This document shows positions 51,233 to 59,544 of a stretch of DNA of 64,000 nt, piece after piece (the stretch's first letter is position 1; each line of letters starts with the position of its first letter). The position numbers were made by a program, and so were the translations under genes. The notes under the pieces are model-generated. The model was not told the origin of the DNA. It was given only the letters and a program-made list of their open reading frames with translations, and did not search any database. Location of the stretch: NCBI GenBank assembly GCA_942493265.1, contig OW818688.1:5270001-5334000 (forward strand), read 5' to 3'. Source of the DNA: UBA12481 sp942493265 (GTDB taxonomy: Bacteria > Bacteroidota > Bacteroidia > Bacteroidales > UBA12481).

Positions 51233-52012
51233 TTATTTATTGTTTCCCCAGGAAGGTTTGCGCTTTTCCAGAAAAGCTTTCATTCCCTCTTGCCCTTCAT
51301 CATTAAACAGCTCGGCAAAGTGCTCTTTCTCCATGTCCAGCGCTTTCTGAAAATTCATGTCGATACCTTTACGAAGCAATATTTTGGCCGAGCGAACCGC
51401 CTTAGGTCCGCGGCCCGCAATAATTCCGGCAAGTTTCATTGCCTGATCGGGCAGCTGATCCGGCTCGGCGAGATCCTGCACCAGCCCAATCCGGTATGCC
51501 TCCGCAGCATCCATGGTTAAACCTGACAAAATCCATTTTAATGCACCACCCAAACCTATCAGCCTCGACAATCGCTGTGTTCCGGCATAACCCGGGACCA
51601 GCCCGAGATTTACTTCCGGTTGTCCGAATTTAGCTTCAGTAGAAGCGATTCTGATATCACAGGCCATAGCCAGCTCACAACCTCCACCCAGAGCATATCC
51701 GTTAACCGCTGCAATCACCGGAATAGGCAAATCTTCAATCATCAGGAAAGTTTGCTGCCCCCTTTCAGCGAATCGCCGAGCCCCGTCGGCATCCAACCCG
51801 GCCAGCTCCGAAATATCAGCACCTGCCGCAAAGGCTTTCCCCTCACCGGTTATAACCAACACGTCAATCGGCTCATCAGTAACTATATAATCCAGATAAT
51901 CAACCAACTCGGTAAAGAAAACCGAATTCAATGCATTCAGGGTAGCCGGCTTCGAGAGGGTAAGAAGTCCAACCCTTCCAATTTGCTGGGGTTTAATAAA
52001 CTGATAGTTCAT
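51233..52012 (-). CDS. Enoyl-CoA hydratase/crotonase
   Basis: 259 residues of the crotonase fold. Oxyanion hole AAGADISEL, second half AVNGYALGGGCELAMACD, and the catalytic glutamates in FGQPEVNLGLVPGYAGTQRL are all present, so true hydratase activity on short-chain enoyl-CoA (crotonyl-CoA) is likely. Converges with buk, with 13 bp between the two stops. Confidence 0.9.
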   Translation of the reverse strand: MNYQFIKPQQIGRVGLLTLSKPATLNALNSVFFTELVDYLDYIVTDEPIDVLVITGEGKAFAAGADISELAGLDADGARRFAERGQQTFLMIEDLPIPVIAAVNGYALGGGCELAMACDIRIASTEAKFGQPEVNLGLVPGYAGTQRLSRLIGLGGALKWILSGLTMDAAEAYRIGLVQDLAEPDQLPDQAMKLAGIIAGRGPKAVRSAKILLRKGIDMNFQKALDMEKEHFAELFNDEGQEGMKAFLEKRKPSWGNNK

Positions 52013-52069
52013 AGGAGATAATTATTAAAGAAAGTTAGATATAAATATATGTATATCCAAGAGTCCGGC

Positions 52070-54544
52070 CTAATTCGACTTAATGACCTTGCGCGACTCC
52101 GTGCGGTCCCCAACCCGCAATCGGCATACATATACCCCGGGACTCACTTTTAATCCGTTCTGGTTTGCACCGTTCCAGATAACCTCATATTCAGCAGGAA
52201 CATATTCTCCATCGCATAAAACGGCAACCTTGCTTCCCCTGAGATCGAAAATTTCCGCAACAACCGTTGATTTGTCAGGGACAATAATTTTGAAACGTGT
52301 TTCCTCAACAAAGGGATTCGGAAAGCTTTCCGACAATAATGCGGAGGTGGTAAGGTCGCGGGTGGAAATCCTTATTGTTGAATAGGATTCCCGGTTATTT
52401 TTATCCACTACCCGCACTTTAATCTCATATTCGGTATCCGGTTTCTGGGGCCGGCAAAACAACCATCCCGTTTCATCAAACTTTGTTTCCTCAGGGCACA
52501 GATACGGGTTGATCAGCAACGCATTGATCCCGGTTTCGCGTTCCGGATTAAAATCAGATATTCTTCGGAATTGCCGGCCGTCACCATTGGATACTCCAAT
52601 ATCCATGGTTGTTCCCGATGGGAACAGCACATCAGGCTTATCATAAATATAATGAATCCTTCCGTCCGGATAGATTTCACAAACGATCTTTATCAGCTCA
52701 CCCCCTTCGGCAGTAGGAACCATGGCCTTCCATGTGACAGCTAACAATGTATCAGTTCCATATATACTGATGGAATTATCGCTCATGTAATAATCCAGGT
52801 CGGTACCAAATCCATTGATTTTTCTGACGGATCGAAACACGAGCCCCGAATCGATCACGTACGGATATCCGGATTCCTCATGATCAAACAGTATTTCAGC
52901 ATCTTCTGTGATGGAGAAGTGGTCATATTCAATTCCGAAAAACCTGAACTTGAATGGTAGGCTTATCCTGTTGACCGGATTGCCGAAATTTCCACTGTAC
53001 AACAATTCTCCCTCCCGGTCGGGAACCGGCAATTTCCCAAATCCGATCTGATAATCAGGAACAAGTTCCCAGGCATAGGGACTCGCCGCACCTGAAACCT
53101 CCATCTGGAGAGAAACATAGTCTCCCGCTTTTGCAAAAAGTTTTGGGACCTCTTTTATTTCGATACGATTAAACCGCACGGGTCGCACCACACTTAAAAG
53201 GGTGCGGGAATTGTTGCGGACCGGAACCATAGTTTGCTCAGATACCGTTGAATCACGCGTATTAAATTGATTATAAACCATTAGCGACCTGACAACGCCT
53301 TCGTTGCCCCCCCCTGGATCCTTTTCATCAATAATCAGAAAGATCCTGACCGGACCATCAGTTGTAATAAGATCAGTCAAGGGAGAAATATCCAGCCCGA
53401 GTTCAAACAGGGTGGTATCGGGTTTCTGATTACTGAACAAGGGATATTGGGCACCCTGGTATCTGAACATTGGCAATTCCAGAATATGCTCAGGCTCTGT
53501 GGCATCAGGATCATTCGAAACTCCCGCCATTATCCGGATGTTACCCCGGCAGCTGTGCGACAGGGAAGCCCGGATGGTTAAAATGGGTTCAGTGGTTTTG
53601 ACAGCCTCCACAATATGTACCGACTTATTCCACAAACCACCCTCCTGTCCGCACCGCCCGAGCAGATGGTAGGGAACATAGGCAAATCCGCTGTCGCCCC
53701 ACCCTTTACCCCACGTATTTGCAACGATCAGGGCGCCCTTTTCAAAATCCATCAGGTCAACGACATGGTCACCATTGATATCGACATTATTGGTGTATTC
53801 CCTATCATCATTCCGATCCAGCCGGATGGAATCGTTGTACCCGACCACTGTCAGGGCATGACCCACATAAACGCCAAAGGTGGTAATATAGGAAGCTCCT
53901 TCATCATAGGAATTAACCGGCAGCCTGCCCAGGTTCATGCCACCGCTGGCAATCTGAAAATTAGCCATTCCGCCAAATTTCGATCCGTCGAAATGATCAA
54001 ACAGATATCTCTTTAATATCTGCAACCCTTCAGGGGTGCCCACCGGCAACGACCAGTTTTTTGTCACGCGGTTTTGCATGGCACGGTAATAACGGTCGTA
54101 ACCCGACATCCAGAACTTCAGATCGCTCTTGTTCGGATAATCAACCTCATTGGGTGCTCCGCCAGCCTTAATAATCTCCCAGCTGTCGAAATAGCTGACC
54201 CCTTTTGTTGAATTTGAGCTGTTCAGAAAATTCCAGACATATAGCGGCAGGTAACGGTTTTCAGGCAAGCTGCCATCCGCCAGGCGCAAACGGTTTAATT
54301 CGTAGGTAAGAAGATATCCGATTGAGCTCGATTGATTGCAGCTCCAGCCGTACTGCTCGAATATATCAGGGAAATATTTGCTTTTCGCCAGGTTGACTTT
54401 TGCCGGGAGCTTAACGGAGGATTTCAGCCTGATAGCATCAGGGACCGGATAAACCGGAAAATCCGGTCCCTCCGTCATAACCTGACCATTTGCAAGGGCT
54501 GCTGACAGCCAGAATCCCAATATGATAAGACTCCATCGCATCAT
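52070..54544 (-). CDS. C1-type cysteine protease with T9SS sorting domain
   Basis: ATG at 54544 (or 54541) gives a signal peptide (LIILGFWLSAALANGQ) and 824 residues. The papain fold is shown by EQYGWSCNQSSSIGYLLTYE (Cys69; the usual CGSCWAF is replaced by SCNQSS), VGHALTVVGYND (His229) and IVANTWGKGWGDSGFAYVPY (Asn276). A DINGDHVVDLMDFEKG loop between His and Asn looks like a calcium loop. Middle domains are beta-sandwich; the end SFPNPFVEETRFKIIV ... NGLKVSPGVYVCRLRV is a FlgD-like/T9SS type A sorting domain. It should be an exported peptidase. Confidence 0.85.
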   Translation of the reverse strand: MMRWSLIILGFWLSAALANGQVMTEGPDFPVYPVPDAIRLKSSVKLPAKVNLAKSKYFPDIFEQYGWSCNQSSSIGYLLTYELNRLRLADGSLPENRYLPLYVWNFLNSSNSTKGVSYFDSWEIIKAGGAPNEVDYPNKSDLKFWMSGYDRYYRAMQNRVTKNWSLPVGTPEGLQILKRYLFDHFDGSKFGGMANFQIASGGMNLGRLPVNSYDEGASYITTFGVYVGHALTVVGYNDSIRLDRNDDREYTNNVDINGDHVVDLMDFEKGALIVANTWGKGWGDSGFAYVPYHLLGRCGQEGGLWNKSVHIVEAVKTTEPILTIRASLSHSCRGNIRIMAGVSNDPDATEPEHILELPMFRYQGAQYPLFSNQKPDTTLFELGLDISPLTDLITTDGPVRIFLIIDEKDPGGGNEGVVRSLMVYNQFNTRDSTVSEQTMVPVRNNSRTLLSVVRPVRFNRIEIKEVPKLFAKAGDYVSLQMEVSGAASPYAWELVPDYQIGFGKLPVPDREGELLYSGNFGNPVNRISLPFKFRFFGIEYDHFSITEDAEILFDHEESGYPYVIDSGLVFRSVRKINGFGTDLDYYMSDNSISIYGTDTLLAVTWKAMVPTAEGGELIKIVCEIYPDGRIHYIYDKPDVLFPSGTTMDIGVSNGDGRQFRRISDFNPERETGINALLINPYLCPEETKFDETGWLFCRPQKPDTEYEIKVRVVDKNNRESYSTIRISTRDLTTSALLSESFPNPFVEETRFKIIVPDKSTVVAEIFDLRGSKVAVLCDGEYVPAEYEVIWNGANQNGLKVSPGVYVCRLRVGDRTESRKVIKSN

Positions 54545-54636
54545 TCGAAATTTTAGGCAAATTAGTGACATATTTCGATATATCGATAGCAGAGGTGAAG
54601 AATGGGTACGCGGATACGCAGGGAGGCATGTAGAAC

Positions 54637-54697
54637 GTAAAGAGAGTAAAGAAGGTGAAGAGAGTTAAGGAGGTGAGGAGGTGAGGAGGTGAGGGGG
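54637..54697. repeat. 9/8-bp tandem array (GTTAAGGAG/GTGAGGAG type)
   Basis: Units GTAAAGAGA, GTAAAGAAG, GTGAAGAGA, GTTAAGGAG (9 bp each), then two GTGAGGAG (8 bp) and GTGAGGGGG. On the other strand they read as CTCCTTAAC-like, the same family as the array at 31141-31212. Confidence 0.8.
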
Positions 54698-54701
54698 ATC
54701 G

Positions 54702-54723
54702 TAGGGGCGACCTGCGGTCGCCC
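54702..54723. repeat. Palindrome GGGCGACC / GGTCGCCC with GGATCGTA flank
   Basis: Perfect 8-bp arms (54705-54712, 54716-54723), loop TGC, preceded by GGATCGTAG. Same element as 31235-31270. Confidence 0.8.
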
Positions 54724-54835
54724 ACAAAATTTCACAAGGGGAAAAAATGAAATTGGCAAACCCCTGCGGTCGCCCACAAAATTTCACAAGGGGAAAAAAT
54801 GAAATTGGCAAACCCCTGCGGTCGCCCGGAAAATT
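54711..54835. repeat. 52-bp tandem repeat, 2.4 copies
   Basis: Units start at 54711, 54763 and 54815 (CCTGCGGTCGCCC...). The first two are identical; the third stops after 13 bases of match. Each holds an internal inverted repeat AATTTCA (54728-54734) / TGAAATT (54748-54754). The unit starts inside the palindrome, so each copy carries half of it. Confidence 0.88.
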
Positions 54836-54887
54836 CCGATTAAGGTTGGTTGTGTAAGATTTAAAAAATCCTCTGTGATAAAGAAAT

Positions 54888-56873
54888 TTATCTGGCAAGG
54901 CTATCAACGGTCATCTTGTTATCAAGCAGCCGGTTATTGTATTGCTGGATGAAAGCCTGCATTTTCAGCTCCATTTTTCGCTCGAGTTCAGGATACTGGC
55001 CGTTCAGATTTTGAGATAACAGGGTATCGGTTTTCATATTATAGAAACCTGTTTCAACCAATCCGTTGTACAAAAACAGATAATCGCCCATCACCAGCTG
55101 ATACGTATTTGATGTATACGTCACCACAAATGGCTCCTCCCTGACATCAAAAAGATTGCGTCCGAATGCTAAAAACGGCTTGTCGTAATTGAGAAGACCA
55201 AGAATTGACGGCATGATATCGATCTGCTGGGCAAGTTCATTGACCTTCTTCTTAAGACTGCCATCAGGCTTATAGAAAACAACCGGAACCCTGAAAGCTC
55301 CGATATTGGTTTTATACTCCAGATAAACAGACTGGCTGGTATGGTCGCCCGTGATCACAAATAGAGTATTATCATACCAGGGCATGCGGGAGGCAGTTTG
55401 AAAGAACTTCCTGAGTGCATCATCGGTATAATTGATGCATTGGTGGATCGGCATCGGACCCTGCTTATATTTTCCTTTATATTTTTCGGGTACAACGAAT
55501 GGATGATGAGAGGAAACAGAAAAGATGGCGGTGCAGAAGGGTTGTTTGAACTCATTCATTTTACCGGCATAAAATTGAAAGAACTCTTCATCCCATACCC
55601 CCCATGAACCATCAAAATCACCTTTATTGGGGTATTCATCCATCCCATAGTAATCCTGGAATCCGGCAGCATTGGCAAATGCCTCAAAGCCCATTGAACC
55701 ATTTGGAGCGCCATGAAAATAAGCCGTATAGTAACCCTCCTGATTGAGTATGTTGGCAATACTGGTAATCTTGTTGGCAGAATAGGAGGTCAGCAGAAAA
55801 GGCTCAACCATCATGGGAATGCTGGCCAGTACCGATGGCATGGCATCGATGGACTTGCGCCCGTTGCTGAAGGATTCCTTGTACATCAGGCCATTGCTGA
55901 TTATCGAATCGAGGAAAGGGGTATAACCTTCATATTTTCCTCCATCCAGATGGCTTCCGTAACTTCTGGTGTACTCGCACCCGAAACTTTCCAGGATGAG
56001 AATAACCACATTTTGCTTTTGGAACGGTGCCTTCACCTCCGGAACATGAATGGGGTTAAAAACCTCATTGAGCTCCTCCTCTGTGCCAAAATAATCCCCT
56101 CTCTCGAGGGTTTGTTTACTGATTGTCCGGTATATGGCAAAAGGAGTGTTCAGAACAATATTGGCCTCGAGGGGTTCATTAATGTATTTCCCGGCATTGC
56201 TCAAAGTAATCGGTCGGGTACTGTGACGCAAACCGCCCCTTAGTCCGCCGACGATCAAAACGCCGAAAAACACAAACAACAGGGACTGCCTGATAAGTGG
56301 AATGAGCTTGGGAGGCTGACCCTTAGCCGTTCCTGATTTTGTAATGTGGGTGGGTCCGTAGGTGAAATAAAGAATTGCCAGCAGGGCTATCCAGATGGCA
56401 ACCACATACCAGTACCCGACAATAAACTTCGGCATCAGTGCCCCCAGGTTGGATTCATGCTTAAATTCACTGAAAATGGAGGCTGTAGTCCGACGAAATG
56501 CAAACTGGAAGTATATAAAATCGCCACAGTTAGCAAGCAGGGCCAATCCGTTGGCTATCAAATAAAAATACTTCATCGCTGTCTGAAACACCAGCTCATA
56601 CCGGAATGAGAAAGGGATCAGAAATAGGAATATGTACAGGAGGTTGGTATACAGTACGGCAGTAGTATCGAAAATGATACCCCCGCTCATCAGTTTCAGC
56701 ATCCCCTCAAAGGTTGTATTCGGAAAATAACCCCGATTGATCAGATAGAAAGCAACCCTGGATACCGAAAAAAGAGCCATTACAATGAAGAAGCGCCAGA
56801 TCAGTAATAAATACAGATTCCTCTGAAGCTCTATATCATAAAAATATTTTTTCGGAAACTTTGGCACGTTCAC
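54888..56873 (-). CDS. LTA synthase-like sulfatase family membrane protein
   Basis: 661 residues from a GTG at 56873 (a second GTG follows two codons on; the next ATG is about 30 codons inside). Five N-terminal membrane helices (to about 225), then an alkaline-phosphatase-fold domain outside the inner membrane: VVILILESFGCEYTRSYGS (metal Glu), FSNGRKSIDAMPSVLASIP (nucleophile Ser/Thr region), and LFVITGDHTSQSVY (metal Asp-His). In Bacteroidota, which lack LTA, such proteins probably transfer phosphoglycerol or phosphoethanolamine to glycans or lipids. Short leader after its -7 box. Confidence 0.88.
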   Translation of the reverse strand: MNVPKFPKKYFYDIELQRNLYLLLIWRFFIVMALFSVSRVAFYLINRGYFPNTTFEGMLKLMSGGIIFDTTAVLYTNLLYIFLFLIPFSFRYELVFQTAMKYFYLIANGLALLANCGDFIYFQFAFRRTTASIFSEFKHESNLGALMPKFIVGYWYVVAIWIALLAILYFTYGPTHITKSGTAKGQPPKLIPLIRQSLLFVFFGVLIVGGLRGGLRHSTRPITLSNAGKYINEPLEANIVLNTPFAIYRTISKQTLERGDYFGTEEELNEVFNPIHVPEVKAPFQKQNVVILILESFGCEYTRSYGSHLDGGKYEGYTPFLDSIISNGLMYKESFSNGRKSIDAMPSVLASIPMMVEPFLLTSYSANKITSIANILNQEGYYTAYFHGAPNGSMGFEAFANAAGFQDYYGMDEYPNKGDFDGSWGVWDEEFFQFYAGKMNEFKQPFCTAIFSVSSHHPFVVPEKYKGKYKQGPMPIHQCINYTDDALRKFFQTASRMPWYDNTLFVITGDHTSQSVYLEYKTNIGAFRVPVVFYKPDGSLKKKVNELAQQIDIMPSILGLLNYDKPFLAFGRNLFDVREEPFVVTYTSNTYQLVMGDYLFLYNGLVETGFYNMKTDTLLSQNLNGQYPELERKMELKMQAFIQQYNNRLLDNKMTVDSLAR

Positions 56874-56886
56874 TTGATTTGGGTTG

Positions 56887-56894
56887 CAAAATTA
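56887..56894 (-). promoter_or_regulatory. -7 promoter box of the LTA-synthase-like gene (TAATTTTG on minus)
   Basis: TAATTTTG on the minus strand ends 13 bp before the GTG start at 56873, which supports that start and a short leader. Confidence 0.45.
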
Positions 56895-56980
56895 TTCAAA
56901 AAACGGATTGAATCACAAATACATTGTGTTTTAGCACGTCCTTTCGACGCACGGAAGATTGGATTGTTACAGATAAACCA

Positions 56981-57023
56981 AAAAAAAACCGACAACGCTG
57001 AACTCAGGGTTGTCGGTTTTTTT
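56981..57023 (-). terminator. Terminator of tRNA-Phe
   Basis: AAAACCGACAAC / GTTGTCGGTTTT, a perfect stem of 12 bp with a run of T on the minus side, directly after the tRNA. Confidence 0.85.
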
Positions 57024-57024
57024 G

Positions 57025-57097
57025 TGGTGCCACTCGGATTTGAACCAAGGACTCACGGATTTTCAGTCCGTTGCTCTACCAGCTGAGCTATGGCACC
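57025..57097 (-). tRNA. tRNA-Phe (anticodon GAA)
   Basis: 73-nt cloverleaf: acceptor GGTGCCA/TGGCACC, D-arm TAGCTCAGCTGGTAGAGCA, anticodon stem ACGGA/TCCGT with loop CTGAAAA (anticodon GAA), T-arm CTTGG-TTCAAAT-CCGAG, discriminator A. CCA is not encoded. Confidence 0.95.
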
Positions 57098-57182
57098 ATT
57101 TCAATTGGGCAGCAAATGTAAAGTAAATTTTGTTTATGATCAATATCTCCATGAAAAAACTAACCGCTTATAGCCTATTTTA

Positions 57183-57190
57183 TATCTTTG
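57183..57190 (+). promoter_or_regulatory. -7 promoter box of the M16 peptidase gene (TATCTTTG)
   Basis: TATCTTTG fits TAnnTTTG, 21 bp before the ATG at 57212, and likely drives both the peptidase and the O-methyltransferase. Confidence 0.55.
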
Positions 57191-57211
57191 CCACCCTATT
57201 AATAAGCTGGA

Positions 57212-58432
57212 ATGGAGTATTTTATTCATACCCTGAAAAATGGAATCCGTTTGGTTCATATGCCTGCCGACAATGAAGTCGCCTATTGCGGGCTCTTGCT
57301 GAATACCGGCTCGAGGGACGAGTTGGAGCATGAGCATGGGATGGCCCATTTCATTGAACATGTGATATTTAAAGGCACCACACATCGCAAGGCTTACCAT
57401 ATTTTATGCCGTTTGGACGATGTTGGGGGCGAAATAAATGCCTATACCACAAAAGAGGAAACAGCCTTCTATGCCGGCTTTCTGGCCCAGCATTATGACC
57501 GGGCAGTCGAACTTCTATCAGATATTATCTTTCATTCTACCTTTCCTGCCAATGAACTTGAAAAAGAGAGGGAAGTAATTGCAGATGAGATCAATTCATA
57601 TAAAGACAACCCATCTGACCAGATTTTCGATGATTTTGAGGAGCAGATTTATCCCTGGCATCCCATCGGAAGAAATATCATGGGAACCCCGGAAACCCTG
57701 CAGACTTTCGACGAAAAAGCCATCCGGCTGTTTATGAACCGCACCTATGATACAGATGAGATGGTTATCTGCTCGGTTGGTAAAATCGCTTTCCCCCGGC
57801 TGATCAAAATGATTGAAAAATATTTTGGCGATGTTCCTTCCAGGCCCCGAAAAATCGAGCGTGCACCGATCCTCAGCTACCTGCCTACCACTGCCATCCG
57901 GCAGCTGAATACCTTTCAGGCACATTGCGTGATTGGTACCACCGCTTATCACGCTATGGAACCGAGGCGGATGAACCTGATCCTGCTCAACAACCTGCTT
58001 GGCGGACAGGGCCTTAACTCCAGGCTGAACATGTCGCTGCGCGAAAAGCATGGATATGCCTATAACGTTGAATCCACCTATACGCCTTACATCGATACCG
58101 GCGTGCTGACTATCTATTTCGGCACTGATCCGGAAAAACTCGACAAAAGTATTGTTCTGGTTCATAAGGAACTCGAAAGACTTAGAACCCAAAAGCTTGG
58201 CACGCTTCAGCTCAGGCGGGCTAAAAATCAGATATTAGGGCAAGTGGCTATGTCGACCGACAATAAGGAGAGCCTGCTGTTCACGCTGGGAAAAAGCATC
58301 ATGCTTTTCAACCGTTTTGACTCCATGGAAACGATTGCAAAAAAAATTGAAGAAATCACTGCTGACCAGCTGATTGAAACTGCAAACGAGATTCTTGCGA
58401 CCGATAAACTGTCGATGCTGATATTCAAATGA
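57212..58432 (+). CDS. M16 family zinc peptidase (PqqL/insulinase-like)
   Basis: 406 residues. The inverted zinc motif HFIEH (46-50), then TTKEETAFYA and EKEREVIADEI for the third ligand Glu. Both halves, the active N-terminal and the inactive C-terminal M16 domains, are present, the size of mitochondrial-processing-peptidase-like single-chain half enzymes. No signal peptide, so cytoplasmic. Overlaps the next gene by 4 bp. Confidence 0.92.
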   Translation: MEYFIHTLKNGIRLVHMPADNEVAYCGLLLNTGSRDELEHEHGMAHFIEHVIFKGTTHRKAYHILCRLDDVGGEINAYTTKEETAFYAGFLAQHYDRAVELLSDIIFHSTFPANELEKEREVIADEINSYKDNPSDQIFDDFEEQIYPWHPIGRNIMGTPETLQTFDEKAIRLFMNRTYDTDEMVICSVGKIAFPRLIKMIEKYFGDVPSRPRKIERAPILSYLPTTAIRQLNTFQAHCVIGTTAYHAMEPRRMNLILLNNLLGGQGLNSRLNMSLREKHGYAYNVESTYTPYIDTGVLTIYFGTDPEKLDKSIVLVHKELERLRTQKLGTLQLRRAKNQILGQVAMSTDNKESLLFTLGKSIMLFNRFDSMETIAKKIEEITADQLIETANEILATDKLSMLIFK

Positions 58433-59094
58433 GCAATTTCTTTAAACATAAGGGCATCACTCATCCAAAGCTGGACCGATACGTTTTCGAGCATACCACT
58501 CCGGAAAATCCGCTATTGAGCAGGCTGTTCCGTGACACTTATGTGAAAATCCATCACCCGCGCCGGACTTCCGATCACCTGACCGGAAAGTTCCTTGAAA
58601 TGATCTGCCGGATGATTCAACCCGGTAATGTTTTGGAGATCGGCACTTTCACCGGATACGGAGCCCTCGCAATGGTGGCGGGGATGCCACCCGGATCGCA
58701 ATTGCATACCATCGAGATCAACGACGAAATGGAGCCATTCATATCAGGATGGGTTAAGGAATCTCCTCACAGCGATAAAATCCATCTTCATATCGGGAAT
58801 GCCCTGAGCATAATCCCTAGCCTCGACATCAGTTTCGATCTGGTATTTATTGATGGGGAAAAGAATCAATACATTGATTACTACGAATGTGCAATGGCGA
58901 AAACCCGCCCGGGCGGATTTCTGATTGCCGACAACACTTTATGGAGCGGAAAAGTACTGGATTCTGAAATCCCGGAAAGCGATCATTTTACCCGCGGCGT
59001 GATGCAGTTCAACGATCATGTTCAGGCAGATGAACGGGTTGAAAACCTGTTACTGCCGGTTTTCGACGGAATGATGATTATCCGGAAAATCTGA
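58429..59094 (+). CDS. SAM-dependent O-methyltransferase (COMT-like)
   Basis: 221 residues of the type 3 O-methyltransferase family. NVLEIGTFTGYGALAMVAGM is motif I, HTIEIND is the acidic SAM ribose ligand, FDLVFIDGEKNQYIDYYE carries the metal Asp and ADNTLWSGKV the second metal site. Methylates a catechol or caffeoyl-type hydroxyl; substrate unknown. Coupled to the M16 gene. Confidence 0.9.
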   Translation: MSNFFKHKGITHPKLDRYVFEHTTPENPLLSRLFRDTYVKIHHPRRTSDHLTGKFLEMICRMIQPGNVLEIGTFTGYGALAMVAGMPPGSQLHTIEINDEMEPFISGWVKESPHSDKIHLHIGNALSIIPSLDISFDLVFIDGEKNQYIDYYECAMAKTRPGGFLIADNTLWSGKVLDSEIPESDHFTRGVMQFNDHVQADERVENLLLPVFDGMMIIRKI

Positions 59095-59544
59095 TCATTT
59101 CATAAATTCATAGAACCGGTAGTGGTTCCCATCCATTCCGATGGTTTCATAAACTTTCTGGGCATTCAGATTGGTCAGGTCAACATACAGCCGGATTCCC
59201 CCAACCGTATCATCGCCGTTAATCCTTTCGAGCAGCCAGGCATACATCTGCCTGAAGACCCCCTGCCGCCGGTAACCGTATATCACATACAGCGACTGAA
59301 TCCACCAAACCGTACGGGCCCGCCAGTCGGACCACTCATAGGTGATCATCAGGCTTCCCACCATTTGGCCATTCTCTTTGGCCACCAGGTAAAATCCTTT
59401 GGTCGGGTCAGCAAATACCATGCTCACACCCCTGAAAACGGTATCCGGATTCAGATTAATGGCTTCCGTTTCAAGCGCCATGGCAATCTGAAAATCTGCT
59501 ATTACCTGTATATCAGATTCTTCTGCTTTTGATATGATTAACAT
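59095..59544 (-). CDS. GNAT family N-acetyltransferase
   Basis: ATG at 59544 (the frame opens at a GTG at 59559) gives 149 residues; it overlaps the CPBP gene stop by 7 bp. The AcCoA loop motif is VIYGYRRQGVFRQMY (Q/RxxGxG/A form), followed by LYVDLTNLNAQKVYETIGM. Acceptor unknown. Its stop abuts the convergent O-methyltransferase stop (59094). Confidence 0.85.
   Translation of the reverse strand: MLIISKAEESDIQVIADFQIAMALETEAINLNPDTVFRGVSMVFADPTKGFYLVAKENGQMVGSLMITYEWSDWRARTVWWIQSLYVIYGYRRQGVFRQMYAWLLERINGDDTVGGIRLYVDLTNLNAQKVYETIGMDGNHYRFYEFMK

Larger units (their letters stand above)
54545..54887. other. 343-bp gene-free region rich in repeats
   Basis: No gene is supported: frames here consist of repeat translation. 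It contains a 9/8-bp array (54637-54697), a GGGCGACC palindrome (54705-54723) and two and a half copies of a 52-bp unit (54711-54835). Confidence 0.8.

Noticed and set aside
54711..54835. CRISPR array or attachment site
   Set aside because: Copies are contiguous and identical, with no unique spacers, integrase or tRNA nearby.
54562..54907. Overlapping minus frames of 71, 80 and 95 codons
   Set aside because: They are translations of the 9-bp array and the 52-bp repeat, low complexity, and would overlap each other and the C1 protease start.
57025..57097. Integration (att) site at tRNA-Phe
   Set aside because: No integrase gene, no repeated tRNA 3' end in the window, and flanking genes are ordinary chromosomal ones.
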